Origin: Puniceicoccaceae bacterium | GTDB lineage: Bacteria > Verrucomicrobiota > Verrucomicrobiia > Opitutales > Coraliomargaritaceae | Direction: 5' to 3' | Assembly: GCA_017857255.1 (NCBI GenBank) | Contig: JAFMDL010000007.1 | Coordinates: 1-54,362, forward strand | Length of the DNA: 54,362 nucleotides | In this document: positions 1-9,764 of the stretch, piece by piece | How positions within the stretch are numbered: position 1 is the stretch's first letter | How the letters are laid out: each line of letters begins with the position of its first letter | The notes under the pieces: model-generated | Told to the model about the DNA's origin: nothing | Seen by the model: the letters and a program-made list of their open reading frames with translations, nothing else | The model's database searches: none | Program-made: the position numbers and the translations under genes

Positions 1-1803
<1,803 letters not shown>

Positions 1804-2171
1804 AATTTAGGTTCATCCTTATTACTAAAGAATAGGTGCATTGAATCACCCACTTGTAGAGCTTGGCACTAAGCTTCTTTGACCGACGGATACGTAATCT
1901 TTTACAACAGCTTACGCGAGAGAAGTAGATTGGGGACAAGCCAAGTGTAGCGCGCGGGGGCATCGTGCAGCATCAACCCTCACGCCCGACACCTGACGCG
2001 GCACAAAAGCTTATATCTAACAGTAATAAGCCTTGCTTCATTTACGGGTTTCGAATAACACTCCGTCACACAAGTTTATCTTGGTTGAGACTTCTCGCTA
2101 ACTATCGGCCGCTTCTGGCCGATTCGATTCTGTCGCCTCCTCTGAGCTTAGCTCAAATCCGAGGAGTATCT
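1804..2171. other. Intergenic stretch after purL, no gene seen
   Basis: No credible coding sequence, tRNA or strong terminator is visible. The DUF1611 frame stays open back to 1965, but that upstream part lacks family-like sequence, and a good ribosome-binding site sits just before 2172. This is the left edge of the 2-4.7 kb island whose right edge is a purL remnant. Confidence 0.5.
2161..2166 (+). promoter_or_regulatory. Ribosome-binding site fixing the DUF1611 start
   Basis: GAGGAG lies 5 nt before the ATG at 2172. It supports 2172 over the upstream in-frame alternative at 1965. Confidence 0.6.
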
Positions 2172-3332
2172 ATGTCTGAAAAACCGCCGTTTCCTGCGTT
2201 GGCAAAGCAATCTATTGCTGTGTCCGCACCTATTACTGTCGCTGAGCGATCATTAACTGCAATCGTTTATTGCGAAGCAAATTTTGGAGGGATCGACGGC
2301 AAGACCGCAAACGGGCTTGTTCGTCATTCGGAGAAATACGAGATTCTTTCGGTTATCGATAGCGAGAAGTCAGGTCAAGATACTGGCTCAATTCTCGATG
2401 GCGAGCCAAACGGAATTCCCATTTGCAGCGACCTAACCGAAGCGTTGGCACACGCTGACAAGGTTCCGGATTATTTTATCTTTGGGATTGCTCCTGCGAC
2501 TGGCATGCTCTCGCCTGAAGAGCGCGCGCTGATACTGAAAGCCATTGAGATGGGGATGAATATCGTCAATGGCCTGCATGAGTTTCTGAATGACGATCCA
2601 GATTTTGCCGCTGCGATTGCTAAATCTAATGTAGTGATTCGTGACGTCCGCAAGCCGCGTGCTAAAAAAGATTTACGCGTTTTCAGTGGTCGTATCGCCG
2701 AGGTCACTTGCCCGTGTATTGCTGTCCTCGGCACCGACTGCGCGATTGGAAAACGAACTACCGCCACCGTTTTGACTCGAGCGCTCAATGAGATGGGCAT
2801 CAAAGCAGTGATGATCGGTACTGGTCAGACTGGCTTAATTCAAGGTGCCCGCTACGGGATGGCGCTTGATGCGGTGCCCTCGCAGTTTTGCGCAGGTGAA
2901 TTAGAGGCAACAATCCTGGAAGCCTTCGAGGCCGAGGCTCCCGATGTGATTTTTATCGAAGGTCAGGGCTCGCTGAGTCATCCTGCATACTCGACTTCTA
3001 GCTTTATCCTTCGCGGCAGTTGCCCGGATGGCGTCGTCTTACAGCACGCTCCGGCACGTAAACACCGATGCGACTTCGAGCAGATGCCAATGCCGACTCC
3101 AGCCTCTGAGATAAATTTGATCCAGACCTTTGCTAAAACCACAGTGATCGGGCTTACGCTCAATCATGAGAATATGACGGATACCGAAGTTTCCTCGGCG
3201 ATTATGTCCTATGAACAAGAGCTAGGAATTCCCGTGACCGACGCATTGGCTCGACCTACGAAGCGTCTAGTAGATATGGTACTTGCCGCGTTTCCACAGA
3301 TTGGCGGTAAATTATCAATCGGAGCCGCCTAG
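2172..3332 (+). CDS. DUF1611 / DgcN-like P-loop protein
   Basis: About 386 residues beginning MSEKPPFPALAKQ. The N-terminal Rossmann-like part carries ILDGEPNGIPICSDLTEAL, and the C-terminal part has a P-loop-like segment VLGTDCAIGKRTTATVLTRAL followed by FIEGQGSLSHP, which is the DUF1611 layout. Members of this family (DgcN) have been linked to N-acetylation of D-glutamate in marine bacteria; that role here is inference from family and neighbour. The next gene is a PLP racemase, so the two probably act together on a D-amino acid. Its stop (TAG, 3330-3332) lies inside the probable N-terminal coding region of the racemase. Plus-strand G is as frequent as or more frequent than C in most sampled lines, unlike the flanking genes, suggesting later arrival. 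Confidence 0.82.
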   Translation: MSEKPPFPALAKQSIAVSAPITVAERSLTAIVYCEANFGGIDGKTANGLVRHSEKYEILSVIDSEKSGQDTGSILDGEPNGIPICSDLTEALAHADKVPDYFIFGIAPATGMLSPEERALILKAIEMGMNIVNGLHEFLNDDPDFAAAIAKSNVVIRDVRKPRAKKDLRVFSGRIAEVTCPCIAVLGTDCAIGKRTTATVLTRALNEMGIKAVMIGTGQTGLIQGARYGMALDAVPSQFCAGELEATILEAFEAEAPDVIFIEGQGSLSHPAYSTSSFILRGSCPDGVVLQHAPARKHRCDFEQMPMPTPASEINLIQTFAKTTVIGLTLNHENMTDTEVSSAIMSYEQELGIPVTDALARPTKRLVDMVLAAFPQIGGKLSIGAA

Positions 3333-3382
3333 CCACTCCAAGGCTAGAGGTCGATCTAGGAAAGATAGAGTACAATGCACAG

Positions 3383-4414
3383 GTGCTCGTCGCTAGGCTG
3401 AACCGACGAGGCATTTCAGTCACCGGTGTGACTAAGGCGACTCTAGGATTGCCAGACATTGCGAACGCTTGGCTGCGCGCTGGGGTTAGCGGTCTGGGGG
3501 ATTCGCGTATTGAAAATATTGATACGTTGCGGCGAGCAAAAATTGAAGCATCCATCGTTTTGATTCGTTCGCCGATGCTCAGTCAAGTAGATGAGGTGGT
3601 AGCGCTCACTGATGTGAGCTTAAATTCAGAACTCGAAGTCATTCGAAAGCTTTCATTTGCTGCGCAACAAGCGAATCGCTCTCATGGCGTCGTGCTAATG
3701 ATTGAGCTCGGAGACCTTCGCGAGGGCATTATGCCCGATCTTCTTGAGTCGACTGTCGCTGCAGTACTTCGTCTCTCTCATATCAGTTTGGAAGGAATCG
3801 GTACAAATCTTGCCTGTAGAAGCGGTGTTTCGCCTAGCAGCACAAACATGGCTGAATTATCGTCACTAGCTGATTCGCTTGAAACCGCTTTTGGGATAAG
3901 TATTAAGACTGTCTCTGGAGGGAACTCGGCAAATCTCAATTGGGCGCTAAGCGGCGGAGATACTGGACGTATCAATAATCTTCGACTCGGTGAAGCGCTC
4001 CTTCTGGGCTGTGAGCCTTTGCATCGTCAAACAGTCGAAGGTCTGTATACGGATGCCATTACGCTGGTCGCTGAAGTCATTGAATCAAAGCAGAAGCCCT
4101 CTCAGCCATGGGGCGACATTGCGCAATCAGCCTTTGGTGAAGTACCCCAAGGCGACGATATTGGAAATAGAGTCCAATCCATTCTAGCGATTGGTCACCA
4201 AGACATTGATCCAGGCGGCCTCAGGCCTCCACAAGGTATTGATATACTCGGAGCGAGCAGCGATCACCTTGTGGTTGATTCGAGCAACTCTCCCAATCAG
4301 TTCGATGTGGGGGATGAAGTTTCTTTTCAACTTAACTACAGTGCACTGCTTCGGGCGATGACGTCGCCATATGTTGCTAAAGTCATAACGAATCGTGAAA
4401 GCCCAAGCAGCTAA
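3383..4414 (+). CDS. Alanine/ornithine-racemase-like PLP enzyme, canonical start missing
   Basis: PLP fold-type III barrel. GVTKATLG holds the Lys expected to bind PLP, followed by GDSRIENI, the hallmark of the ornithine-racemase-like branch; SGGNSANL and LRLGEALLLGC are further family motifs. Residues resembling the family N-terminus (ATPRLEVDLGKIEYNAQ) are encoded in frame upstream from about 3332, but between the in-frame stop at 3308 and the GTG at 3383 there is no ATG, GTG or TTG, only ATT (3311) and ATC (3314). Starting at GTG 3383 keeps the PLP Lys but removes the first strand of the barrel. Either a rare start codon is used, translation is coupled to the DUF1611 stop, or the start has been lost. 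Racemisation of an amino acid is likely; the substrate is unknown. Confidence 0.75.
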   Translation: MLVARLNRRGISVTGVTKATLGLPDIANAWLRAGVSGLGDSRIENIDTLRRAKIEASIVLIRSPMLSQVDEVVALTDVSLNSELEVIRKLSFAAQQANRSHGVVLMIELGDLREGIMPDLLESTVAAVLRLSHISLEGIGTNLACRSGVSPSSTNMAELSSLADSLETAFGISIKTVSGGNSANLNWALSGGDTGRINNLRLGEALLLGCEPLHRQTVEGLYTDAITLVAEVIESKQKPSQPWGDIAQSAFGEVPQGDDIGNRVQSILAIGHQDIDPGGLRPPQGIDILGASSDHLVVDSSNSPNQFDVGDEVSFQLNYSALLRAMTSPYVAKVITNRESPSS

Positions 4415-4539
4415 CTGGCTTAAGGAGATTCGGAAAGGGAGTCGCCATATGCTATGCGGCTGTTTCACCGCACAAAAGCAAAATCCTATCAGTTCAGCCA
4501 GAACTGAGGCCGAACCGATAAAACTCCAACTCTTCGCGA

Positions 4540-4752
4540 AGGCGGCTACTTTGGTCTGCCGAGAATACTATGGAATCTTACAACCCCAAAGTGCACACAG
4601 GAAGAATACGACTCCATCTTAGATACGGACAACGGCAACTTTAAGTAATGCCTCACCGGCAACCAAATTAGCGCTCGACCTACATCGACTTCACCGGCGA
4701 AGCAGCACCGTGGTTGAAGATGTTCCAGAATGCGCGCAGCTACGTTTCGTAG
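4540..4752 (+). pseudogene. Decayed duplicate of the purL 3' end
   Basis: Two separated parts of purL can be recognised. About 4546-4635 reads in one frame TPKCTQEEYDSILDTDNGN, matching pur[18 protein letters not shown]. About 4639-4752 matches the extreme 3' end: CLTGNQISAR, then after a frame change [20 protein letters not shown] before TAG, against [13 protein letters not shown] and [17 protein letters not shown] in purL. The glutaminase-encoding middle is deleted, and a stop and a frameshift are present. Together with intact purL it brackets the DUF1611/racemase island, so the island arrived with or between duplicated purL sequence. Confidence 0.85.
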
Positions 4753-4892
4753 CGAGCGACGAATCCAACGACCTGAGTCTTCCCACACAGAATCATTTAT
4801 CACGCTGGCCATTAATGGAACGTGCTTTCTGCCCGTAATAAATACAGGTTATTACTATTGACTAGATCGTTTGCTTTAGACTCGCTCTTCGC

Positions 4893-5495
4893 GTGAATTC
4901 ACCGATAAAAGCGCACCCAGGGTTTAAGCGCCTATTTTCAGATTTAAAAAAATATCAGAGCGAGTTAAGCACACAATGGGATGCGCCTGTCTATCGCTGT
5001 GTTGAAATCAAATGGGCACAATCGGATTACTTAATCTCAGGCGAAGGTACACGGCATTGGGGCAGTCGCTGGATGCAACCCAACTACTGCAGAGTGGTCC
5101 ACGCAGCATCTACTGAGGCAATTGCCTTAAAAGAGTCTCGGAGCGCCTACGATTACTACGGCATCCAAAAACCAAAAAACAATCCTCGAGTCAGTGTCGA
5201 ACTGATTGCGAAGCTCCATCGCCTCGTAGACCTAACTCAGCTTAAAACAATTGTGGATTCACCTACTATTTCAGAAATGCTCGATGAAGACTGGGGAAAA
5301 CTAAATGACAATTGTATCGAATCAAATGCTCAAGCACTGGGACGGGCCATTTTTGAACTCAATTATGAAGGCCTGATTGCACCGTCTTCTAAAGATCGCA
5401 GAGGACGTAATCTTATTTGGTTTCCAGAGCAGTTAGGCTCAAACAGTCAGATCGAAATTGTTGGGCAAGAAAAACTCAAACAATTTCTTGCATAA
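4893..5495 (+). CDS. RES-domain toxin (putative NAD+-degrading)
   Basis: 200 residues. YRCVEIKW near residue 33 and WGSRWMQPN near residue 56 match the conserved Arg and G-x-R-W-x-P blocks of RES proteins. Family members (MbcT, ParT and relatives) consume NAD+ to arrest growth. The start is GTG at 4893. It is immediately followed by a gene with the matching Xre/MbcA antitoxin domains, so the pair is a type II toxin-antitoxin system. The toxin comes first here, the reverse of the usual Xre-RES order. The stop codon lies inside a perfect palindrome shared with the start region of the next gene. Confidence 0.85.
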   Translation: MNSPIKAHPGFKRLFSDLKKYQSELSTQWDAPVYRCVEIKWAQSDYLISGEGTRHWGSRWMQPNYCRVVHAASTEAIALKESRSAYDYYGIQKPKNNPRVSVELIAKLHRLVDLTQLKTIVDSPTISEMLDEDWGKLNDNCIESNAQALGRAIFELNYEGLIAPSSKDRRGRNLIWFPEQLGSNSQIEIVGQEKLKQFLA

Positions 5496-5512
5496 GTGCA
5501 TGCACTTATGCA
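5489..5512. promoter_or_regulatory. Perfect 24-bp palindrome at the toxin-antitoxin junction
   Basis: The left half is TGCATAAGTGCA and the right half is its exact reverse complement, with no spacer. It covers the toxin stop codon and lies just before the antitoxin ATG at 5523. Xre antitoxins bind palindromic operators, so an internal operator is the natural guess; an RNA hairpin sequestering the antitoxin start is the alternative. Confidence 0.6.
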
Positions 5513-5522
5513 TCATAGGTAC

Positions 5523-5870
5523 ATGATTCAAATCAAGAAACAGCCAAGCACCATCAGTATTCCAGCATTTTGCAAACGCTACCACCTGGTTCGTAATGAC
5601 TTATCCCGTTTGACTCAATACTCACCACGCGCCGTCGCAAAATGGGTCGCTGGCGATACACCCAGTGCAGCCGCACAAAAGCAACTTAAAGAACTCGTCC
5701 GCTTGTTTGATGCTCTTTGCAACGTAATGGAAACCAATTACATCGGCAAATGGCTCAAAACTGCTAATCCAGCCTTCGACAATTCCACACCGCTGCAAGT
5801 CATTGAACGTGGTGAAGCGGACCGCATCTGGCACATGATTTACCAGCTAGAAACTGGTGAACCGATGTGA
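5523..5870 (+). CDS. Xre/MbcA/ParS-type antitoxin (DUF2384)
   Basis: About 115 residues from ATG 5523 (MIQIKKQ). The N-terminal half has an Xre-like helix-turn-helix (IPAFCKRYHLVRNDLSRLTQ, then SPRAVAKWVAG). The C-terminal half is the toxin-binding domain, with GKWLKTANPAFDNSTPLQVI followed by GEADRIWHMIYQLETGEP, the signature of DUF2384 antitoxins. GTG 5496 and ATG 5508 are alternative in-frame starts, but both lie inside the palindrome; 5523 is preferred. Predicted to bind and block the RES toxin upstream and to repress the operon. Confidence 0.85.
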   Translation: MIQIKKQPSTISIPAFCKRYHLVRNDLSRLTQYSPRAVAKWVAGDTPSAAAQKQLKELVRLFDALCNVMETNYIGKWLKTANPAFDNSTPLQVIERGEADRIWHMIYQLETGEPM

Positions 5871-5908
5871 TCCATGCTAACGTAAACATCCGCAGCAGCG
5901 CGAACTGA

Positions 5909-6463
5909 TTACTGCTCGAGGCTTCGCTCGATACGGTCACCTAGCGAAACTTGCCCCGACGCTACGATCGTGCAAAAAATACCCCGCAAACGAAGCGGTG
6001 CATTCTCGGGTGCTCGCACCCATTTTAAAGCGTCGGCCCCGAAGCGCTGGGCAAATTTACCACAGGCGTCATTCACGACATCGCTCACTTCCAATACTGC
6101 ACTGCCGACTTTTAAACGTGTACCCACGGGGAGTTGCGCTTCAGTGAGATTGAAATCAACATATAAATTGTCACCACAGCCATGGACTGCATTCGGCGCA
6201 GGTCCAGTAAAACACCGCATCACTTTGGTATTCGTCAGGCTTACTTGAATACGCGGATCCGGCGCACCGTCTGCAAGCGTCTTCCAAGCAGTCGTCGACC
6301 AACGGTCGCCGACAATACCAGCCCCACGATCCAACGTCAGCTGTGTCACGGGAACATGCACACCTTCAGAGGGGCGATTGATCAACAAATCAACCTGTCC
6401 GAACGTTACAGGAGCACATTTAGCGAACTCAACTGCGTCTGCATATGCCTGCTTTTTTGTCAT
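5909..6463 (-). CDS. MOSC-domain protein
   Basis: About 184 residues (MTKKQAYADAVEFAK). VTQLTLDRGAGIVGDRWS near residue 40 and NDACGKFAQRFGADALKWV near residue 130, containing the conserved MOSC Cys, place it in the MOSC family, stand-alone relatives of the molybdenum-cofactor sulfurase C-terminal domain (YiiM, YuaD). These handle molybdenum-cofactor-linked sulfur or N-hydroxylated compounds; no partner gene nearby narrows the substrate. A TTG directly before the ATG could also start it. It converges with the antitoxin gene. Confidence 0.85.
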   Translation of the reverse strand: MTKKQAYADAVEFAKCAPVTFGQVDLLINRPSEGVHVPVTQLTLDRGAGIVGDRWSTTAWKTLADGAPDPRIQVSLTNTKVMRCFTGPAPNAVHGCGDNLYVDFNLTEAQLPVGTRLKVGSAVLEVSDVVNDACGKFAQRFGADALKWVRAPENAPLRLRGIFCTIVASGQVSLGDRIERSLEQ

Positions 6464-6783
6464 CAACCCTCAGCGTGTATTAATGGTCATATCGAATGCG
6501 GTCGTTCAAACCCAGAGTTTAGTGCCACTGGACTCACCACGCAATTTATAACCTTGGCGCCCGACAAAAAAAATACCATCCCAAAAAGCTAAGCAGCTAT
6601 CAGCTTACCCTTTGCGGAAAAAACGTGTATCCCGATCTCGGTGGTAAAAACCCTCTGAACACCAAAAACGTTAACGATCGACTCACAGGTCGACACTGCC
6701 ACACAGGACAATTTAATTGTTAAGTAAAAAATAAATTTGATTAATAATTGATCTAGATCTGAAAACAGTCTTTGCATCTTAGC
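6464..6783. other. Intergenic region between divergent MOSC and TonB-receptor genes
   Basis: About 320 nt without a credible gene. It must hold promoters for both divergent genes. The stretch 6710-6760 is AT-rich (AATTTAATTGTTAAG and TTTGATTAATAATTG), a plausible promoter for the receptor. I looked for a cobalamin-riboswitch box and saw none. Confidence 0.4.
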
Positions 6784-8655
6784 ATGGACCACAAACTATC
6801 TACATCACTCACATGCCTGGGACTCACACTTGGCGGTACAGTAATCGCACAGGAAGTGCCTACATCCACACAGGAGGATCACGTCGAGCAAGCCTTGAGT
6901 TTGCCGACATTAATCGTCAGCGGCCAGGAAACCGCTAATGTACGACCAGTAACGACGTATGAGTCCCCTGTTTCCAACCTTGAGTTCAATCCGCGCATCG
7001 ACTTTCAGTCACGCAACATGGCCGAAGCGCAGGGCGACGTAACGATCCGCGGCGGTATTTTTGAAAACACCGGCTTCCGCGTGGGTAGTGCGACACTGAT
7101 CGATCCACAAACGGGTCACTACTCCGCCGAATTACCGATTGCTCCGGAAATGCTAACCGCACCCGAAGTACTCGTCGCAGGCGACAATGCACTGTATGGA
7201 TTCAACAGCACAGTCGGCACCATCAGCTACGGCTGGAGCCAAATCCAAGATGGCGGCAGCGCGACCCTCGGTGGCGGCGACCATGACCTCAACTTCCAAC
7301 GCCTGCACCACGCAGTGACTGGCACCTTTGCCAATGCCGAAGACTGGAGCTGGGGCGCTGAAGTCGAAACCTCCCGCTCCGAAAGCGATGGCACCATCCA
7401 ATACGGTGACCACAACTTCGACCGCACCACCGGACGCGTGCAGCTCGTCGGACCGAACTCGCAAACCGATTTCTTCGCTGGCTATCAGTCGAAGTTCTTT
7501 GCTTGGCCCAACATGTATACAACCGATGGAGTACACGAAACCGAAAATCTCAAAACCAGCCTCTTTATTATTAATCACAAAAAATCCTACGATGATCGAA
7601 GCTTTATCGAGGGCACCGCTTACTATCGCGAACACAAAGACAACTATATTTATTCGCGAGAGAATCCTCAGTGGTATGACGCAAGGCACACAACCTATGT
7701 CACCTCACTAGGCTTCTCTGGCTTACATGCTTGGAATGATCAATACGGACTGAATTACTCAGCCCAAATCGCGGCAGACGAGATCAATTCCAACAAATTA
7801 GAAGATAACTCACGCACAGCGGCAAAACTAATACTCTTACCTGAATACCAAACGGAAATGCATGATGGAGAAAGCGTGACTGTGCGAATTGGCGGAAGCT
7901 TCGACGACACAAACCGCGACGATTCGAAATTCTCTGGTATTTGCGATCTAACATGGGAACACCGCGAAAACGACAACCACTTTGAGTCACTCTACATCTC
8001 GTATGTAGAAACTAGCCAGATTGCCGGGTATACAGCCATTGCAGCATCCTCGGGCGGGCCCTTTGCCAGCAACTCAGACCTCGACCGCGAAACCACCCAA
8101 AACTTAGAACTCGGCGGCTCTTTGAATCGTGACACTTGGACTTTCGAAGGCGCCCTCTTCTACCGCTGGGATGACGACCTTGTCGACTGGACTTATTCGG
8201 AAAACGATACATCCGCAAGATCTGCCAAAGGCGTCGACATCGAAACCTTTGGCATCGAGCTGATCGCATCCAAACGCTGGGATGCGATCGAAGCCATCGC
8301 CAGTTACACCTTCCTCGATAAGGATGAGGATTACGGTGACGACAGCATCGACGCGAGCTTCTACGCGCTCAACTATGCCAAGCACCGCATCACCCTCGGC
8401 GCAATTTGGTCACCCTGTGAGAGCGTGGAAGTACGGATCGATAACGAATGGCGTAGTCAAGAGGACAACGACCTTCGGGGCAGCGACAACGAGGCACTCT
8501 TCACGCACATTGGCGTGAGCGTTTACCCACCACAGATCGACGGCCTTGAGCTCTTTCTAGCGGTGGACAATGCATGGGATGACGACTACGAAGAAGTCCC
8601 TGGCACACCTGGCCGCAGCGACCAAGTGTCTTGCGGCGCCACGTACCGCTGGTAA
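6784..8655 (+). CDS. TonB-dependent outer-membrane receptor
   Basis: About 623 residues from ATG 6784. A signal peptide (MDHKLSTSLTCLGLTLGGTVIA, cut near AQE) is followed by a compact plug with DVTIRGGIFENTGFRVG and APEVLVAGDNALYGFNSTVGTISYG. A long beta-barrel rich in alternating aromatics ends in VSCGATYRW, with the terminal aromatic typical of outer-membrane barrels. It imports an unknown ligand using proton-motive force passed by TonB/ExbB/ExbD; a candidate ExbB/ExbD set is at 35.6-37.3 kb. The final strands are conserved (LFLAVDNAWDDDYEEVPGTPGRS). A strong terminator follows directly. Confidence 0.9.
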   Translation: MDHKLSTSLTCLGLTLGGTVIAQEVPTSTQEDHVEQALSLPTLIVSGQETANVRPVTTYESPVSNLEFNPRIDFQSRNMAEAQGDVTIRGGIFENTGFRVGSATLIDPQTGHYSAELPIAPEMLTAPEVLVAGDNALYGFNSTVGTISYGWSQIQDGGSATLGGGDHDLNFQRLHHAVTGTFANAEDWSWGAEVETSRSESDGTIQYGDHNFDRTTGRVQLVGPNSQTDFFAGYQSKFFAWPNMYTTDGVHETENLKTSLFIINHKKSYDDRSFIEGTAYYREHKDNYIYSRENPQWYDARHTTYVTSLGFSGLHAWNDQYGLNYSAQIAADEINSNKLEDNSRTAAKLILLPEYQTEMHDGESVTVRIGGSFDDTNRDDSKFSGICDLTWEHRENDNHFESLYISYVETSQIAGYTAIAASSGGPFASNSDLDRETTQNLELGGSLNRDTWTFEGALFYRWDDDLVDWTYSENDTSARSAKGVDIETFGIELIASKRWDAIEAIASYTFLDKDEDYGDDSIDASFYALNYAKHRITLGAIWSPCESVEVRIDNEWRSQEDNDLRGSDNEALFTHIGVSVYPPQIDGLELFLAVDNAWDDDYEEVPGTPGRSDQVSCGATYRW

Positions 8656-8677
8656 ACTCTTTTTGCAAAATCGAATC

Positions 8678-8713
8678 AGAGCCTTGCCGCACCGCAGCAA
8701 GGCTCTTTTTTTT
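8678..8713 (+). terminator. Rho-independent terminator of the TonB receptor gene
   Basis: A 10-bp perfect stem (AGAGCCTTGC with GCAAGGCTCT, 8678-8687 and 8697-8706), a 9-nt loop, then a run of T. Confidence 0.92.
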
Positions 8714-8758
8714 CAACATTCTGACAACGCTTTTTCACTTTTCCGCTTATCCTACCCC

Positions 8759-9619
8759 ATGCCCTACCTCGTCATCGTCTCTATCATTTGGGCCTTTTCG
8801 TTTGGCCTGATCGGCAGCGCCTTGGCTGGAGTTGATTCTTACTTCGTCGCCACACTGCGACTCAGTTGTGCCACCTTAATTTTCTTGCCGTTTTTGCGGA
8901 CAAAAGGAATTGGGAAAAGCGACTGCCTGCGCCTTGTCGCCTACGGTGCGATTCAATTTGGGCTGATGTATGTTTGCTACATCAAGGCCTTCAGTTACAT
9001 TCCTTCTCATCTCGTCGCGCTCTTCGCTGTGCTTACCCCCGTCTATGTTGTGCTTATCTATGACGCGCGGCAACGCCGATTCACCCCCCGCTACTTTCTC
9101 GCCGCGCTGCTCTCCATACTCGGCGCTGCAGTGATCAAAGCCAAAGGCGCGCCCTCCGGCGACATCTGGATCGGTTTCGCCCTCATGCAACTCGCCGGCC
9201 TTGCCTTTGCTTATGGGCAAGTCGCCTACCGCGACTGGAAACGCCTACACACCCAAATCAATGACCGTGACGGCTTCGCCCTCCTTTACATCGGCGGCAC
9301 TCTGTGCGCGGGCGTCTTTAGCCTGTCCCTAACCGACTGGAGCGCACTCGAAATAAGCGCCTCTCAATGGCAAGCGCTGCTCTATCTGGGGTGCATCGCC
9401 TCCGGACTCGGCTTCTTTCTCTGGAACAAAGGTGCGGCGCGAAGCAACCCCGGCACACTCGCCGCGTTCAACAACGCCGTCGTGCCACTGGCCGTCATTT
9501 GCTCTCTCTTCATTTTCGGCGAGATCACCAACAGCGACACTGAAAGCTTGATTCGCCTGGTCATCGGCACAGCACTCATCGGTGCAGCGCTGGTGCTCGG
9601 ACAAAAGAATACTGCGTAG
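8759..9619 (+). CDS. EamA/DMT-family inner-membrane transporter
   Basis: About 286 residues from ATG 8759 (MPYLVIVSIIWAFSFGLIGS). Around ten hydrophobic helices form two EamA repeats; GFFLWNKGAARSNPGTLAAFNNAVVPLAV is typical of the second repeat. Such proteins export amino acids or other small metabolites. Substrate unknown. The frame is open upstream to 8570, but that part lies inside the receptor gene and its terminator, so 8759 is the start. Confidence 0.9.
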   Translation: MPYLVIVSIIWAFSFGLIGSALAGVDSYFVATLRLSCATLIFLPFLRTKGIGKSDCLRLVAYGAIQFGLMYVCYIKAFSYIPSHLVALFAVLTPVYVVLIYDARQRRFTPRYFLAALLSILGAAVIKAKGAPSGDIWIGFALMQLAGLAFAYGQVAYRDWKRLHTQINDRDGFALLYIGGTLCAGVFSLSLTDWSALEISASQWQALLYLGCIASGLGFFLWNKGAARSNPGTLAAFNNAVVPLAVICSLFIFGEITNSDTESLIRLVIGTALIGAALVLGQKNTA

Positions 9620-9764
9620 CTACAAGCTTTGCCGAATGCCCAGTTATATGCTGGCTTAATGACACTAGATATTCGCCAAGGCGTCGCGCTACGAAAAACC
9701 TGTTTCTCCCTCACTGCCACTCGCTTGACTCCGCCAGTGAAACCACCGACCTTCCGCGATACGC

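Noticed and set aside
4395..4622. 75-residue frame after the racemase
   Set aside because: Overlaps the purL remnant in a different frame from the one showing purL similarity.
6464..6783. Cobalamin riboswitch before the TonB receptor
   Set aside because: No B12-box-like conserved core could be found on the plus strand.
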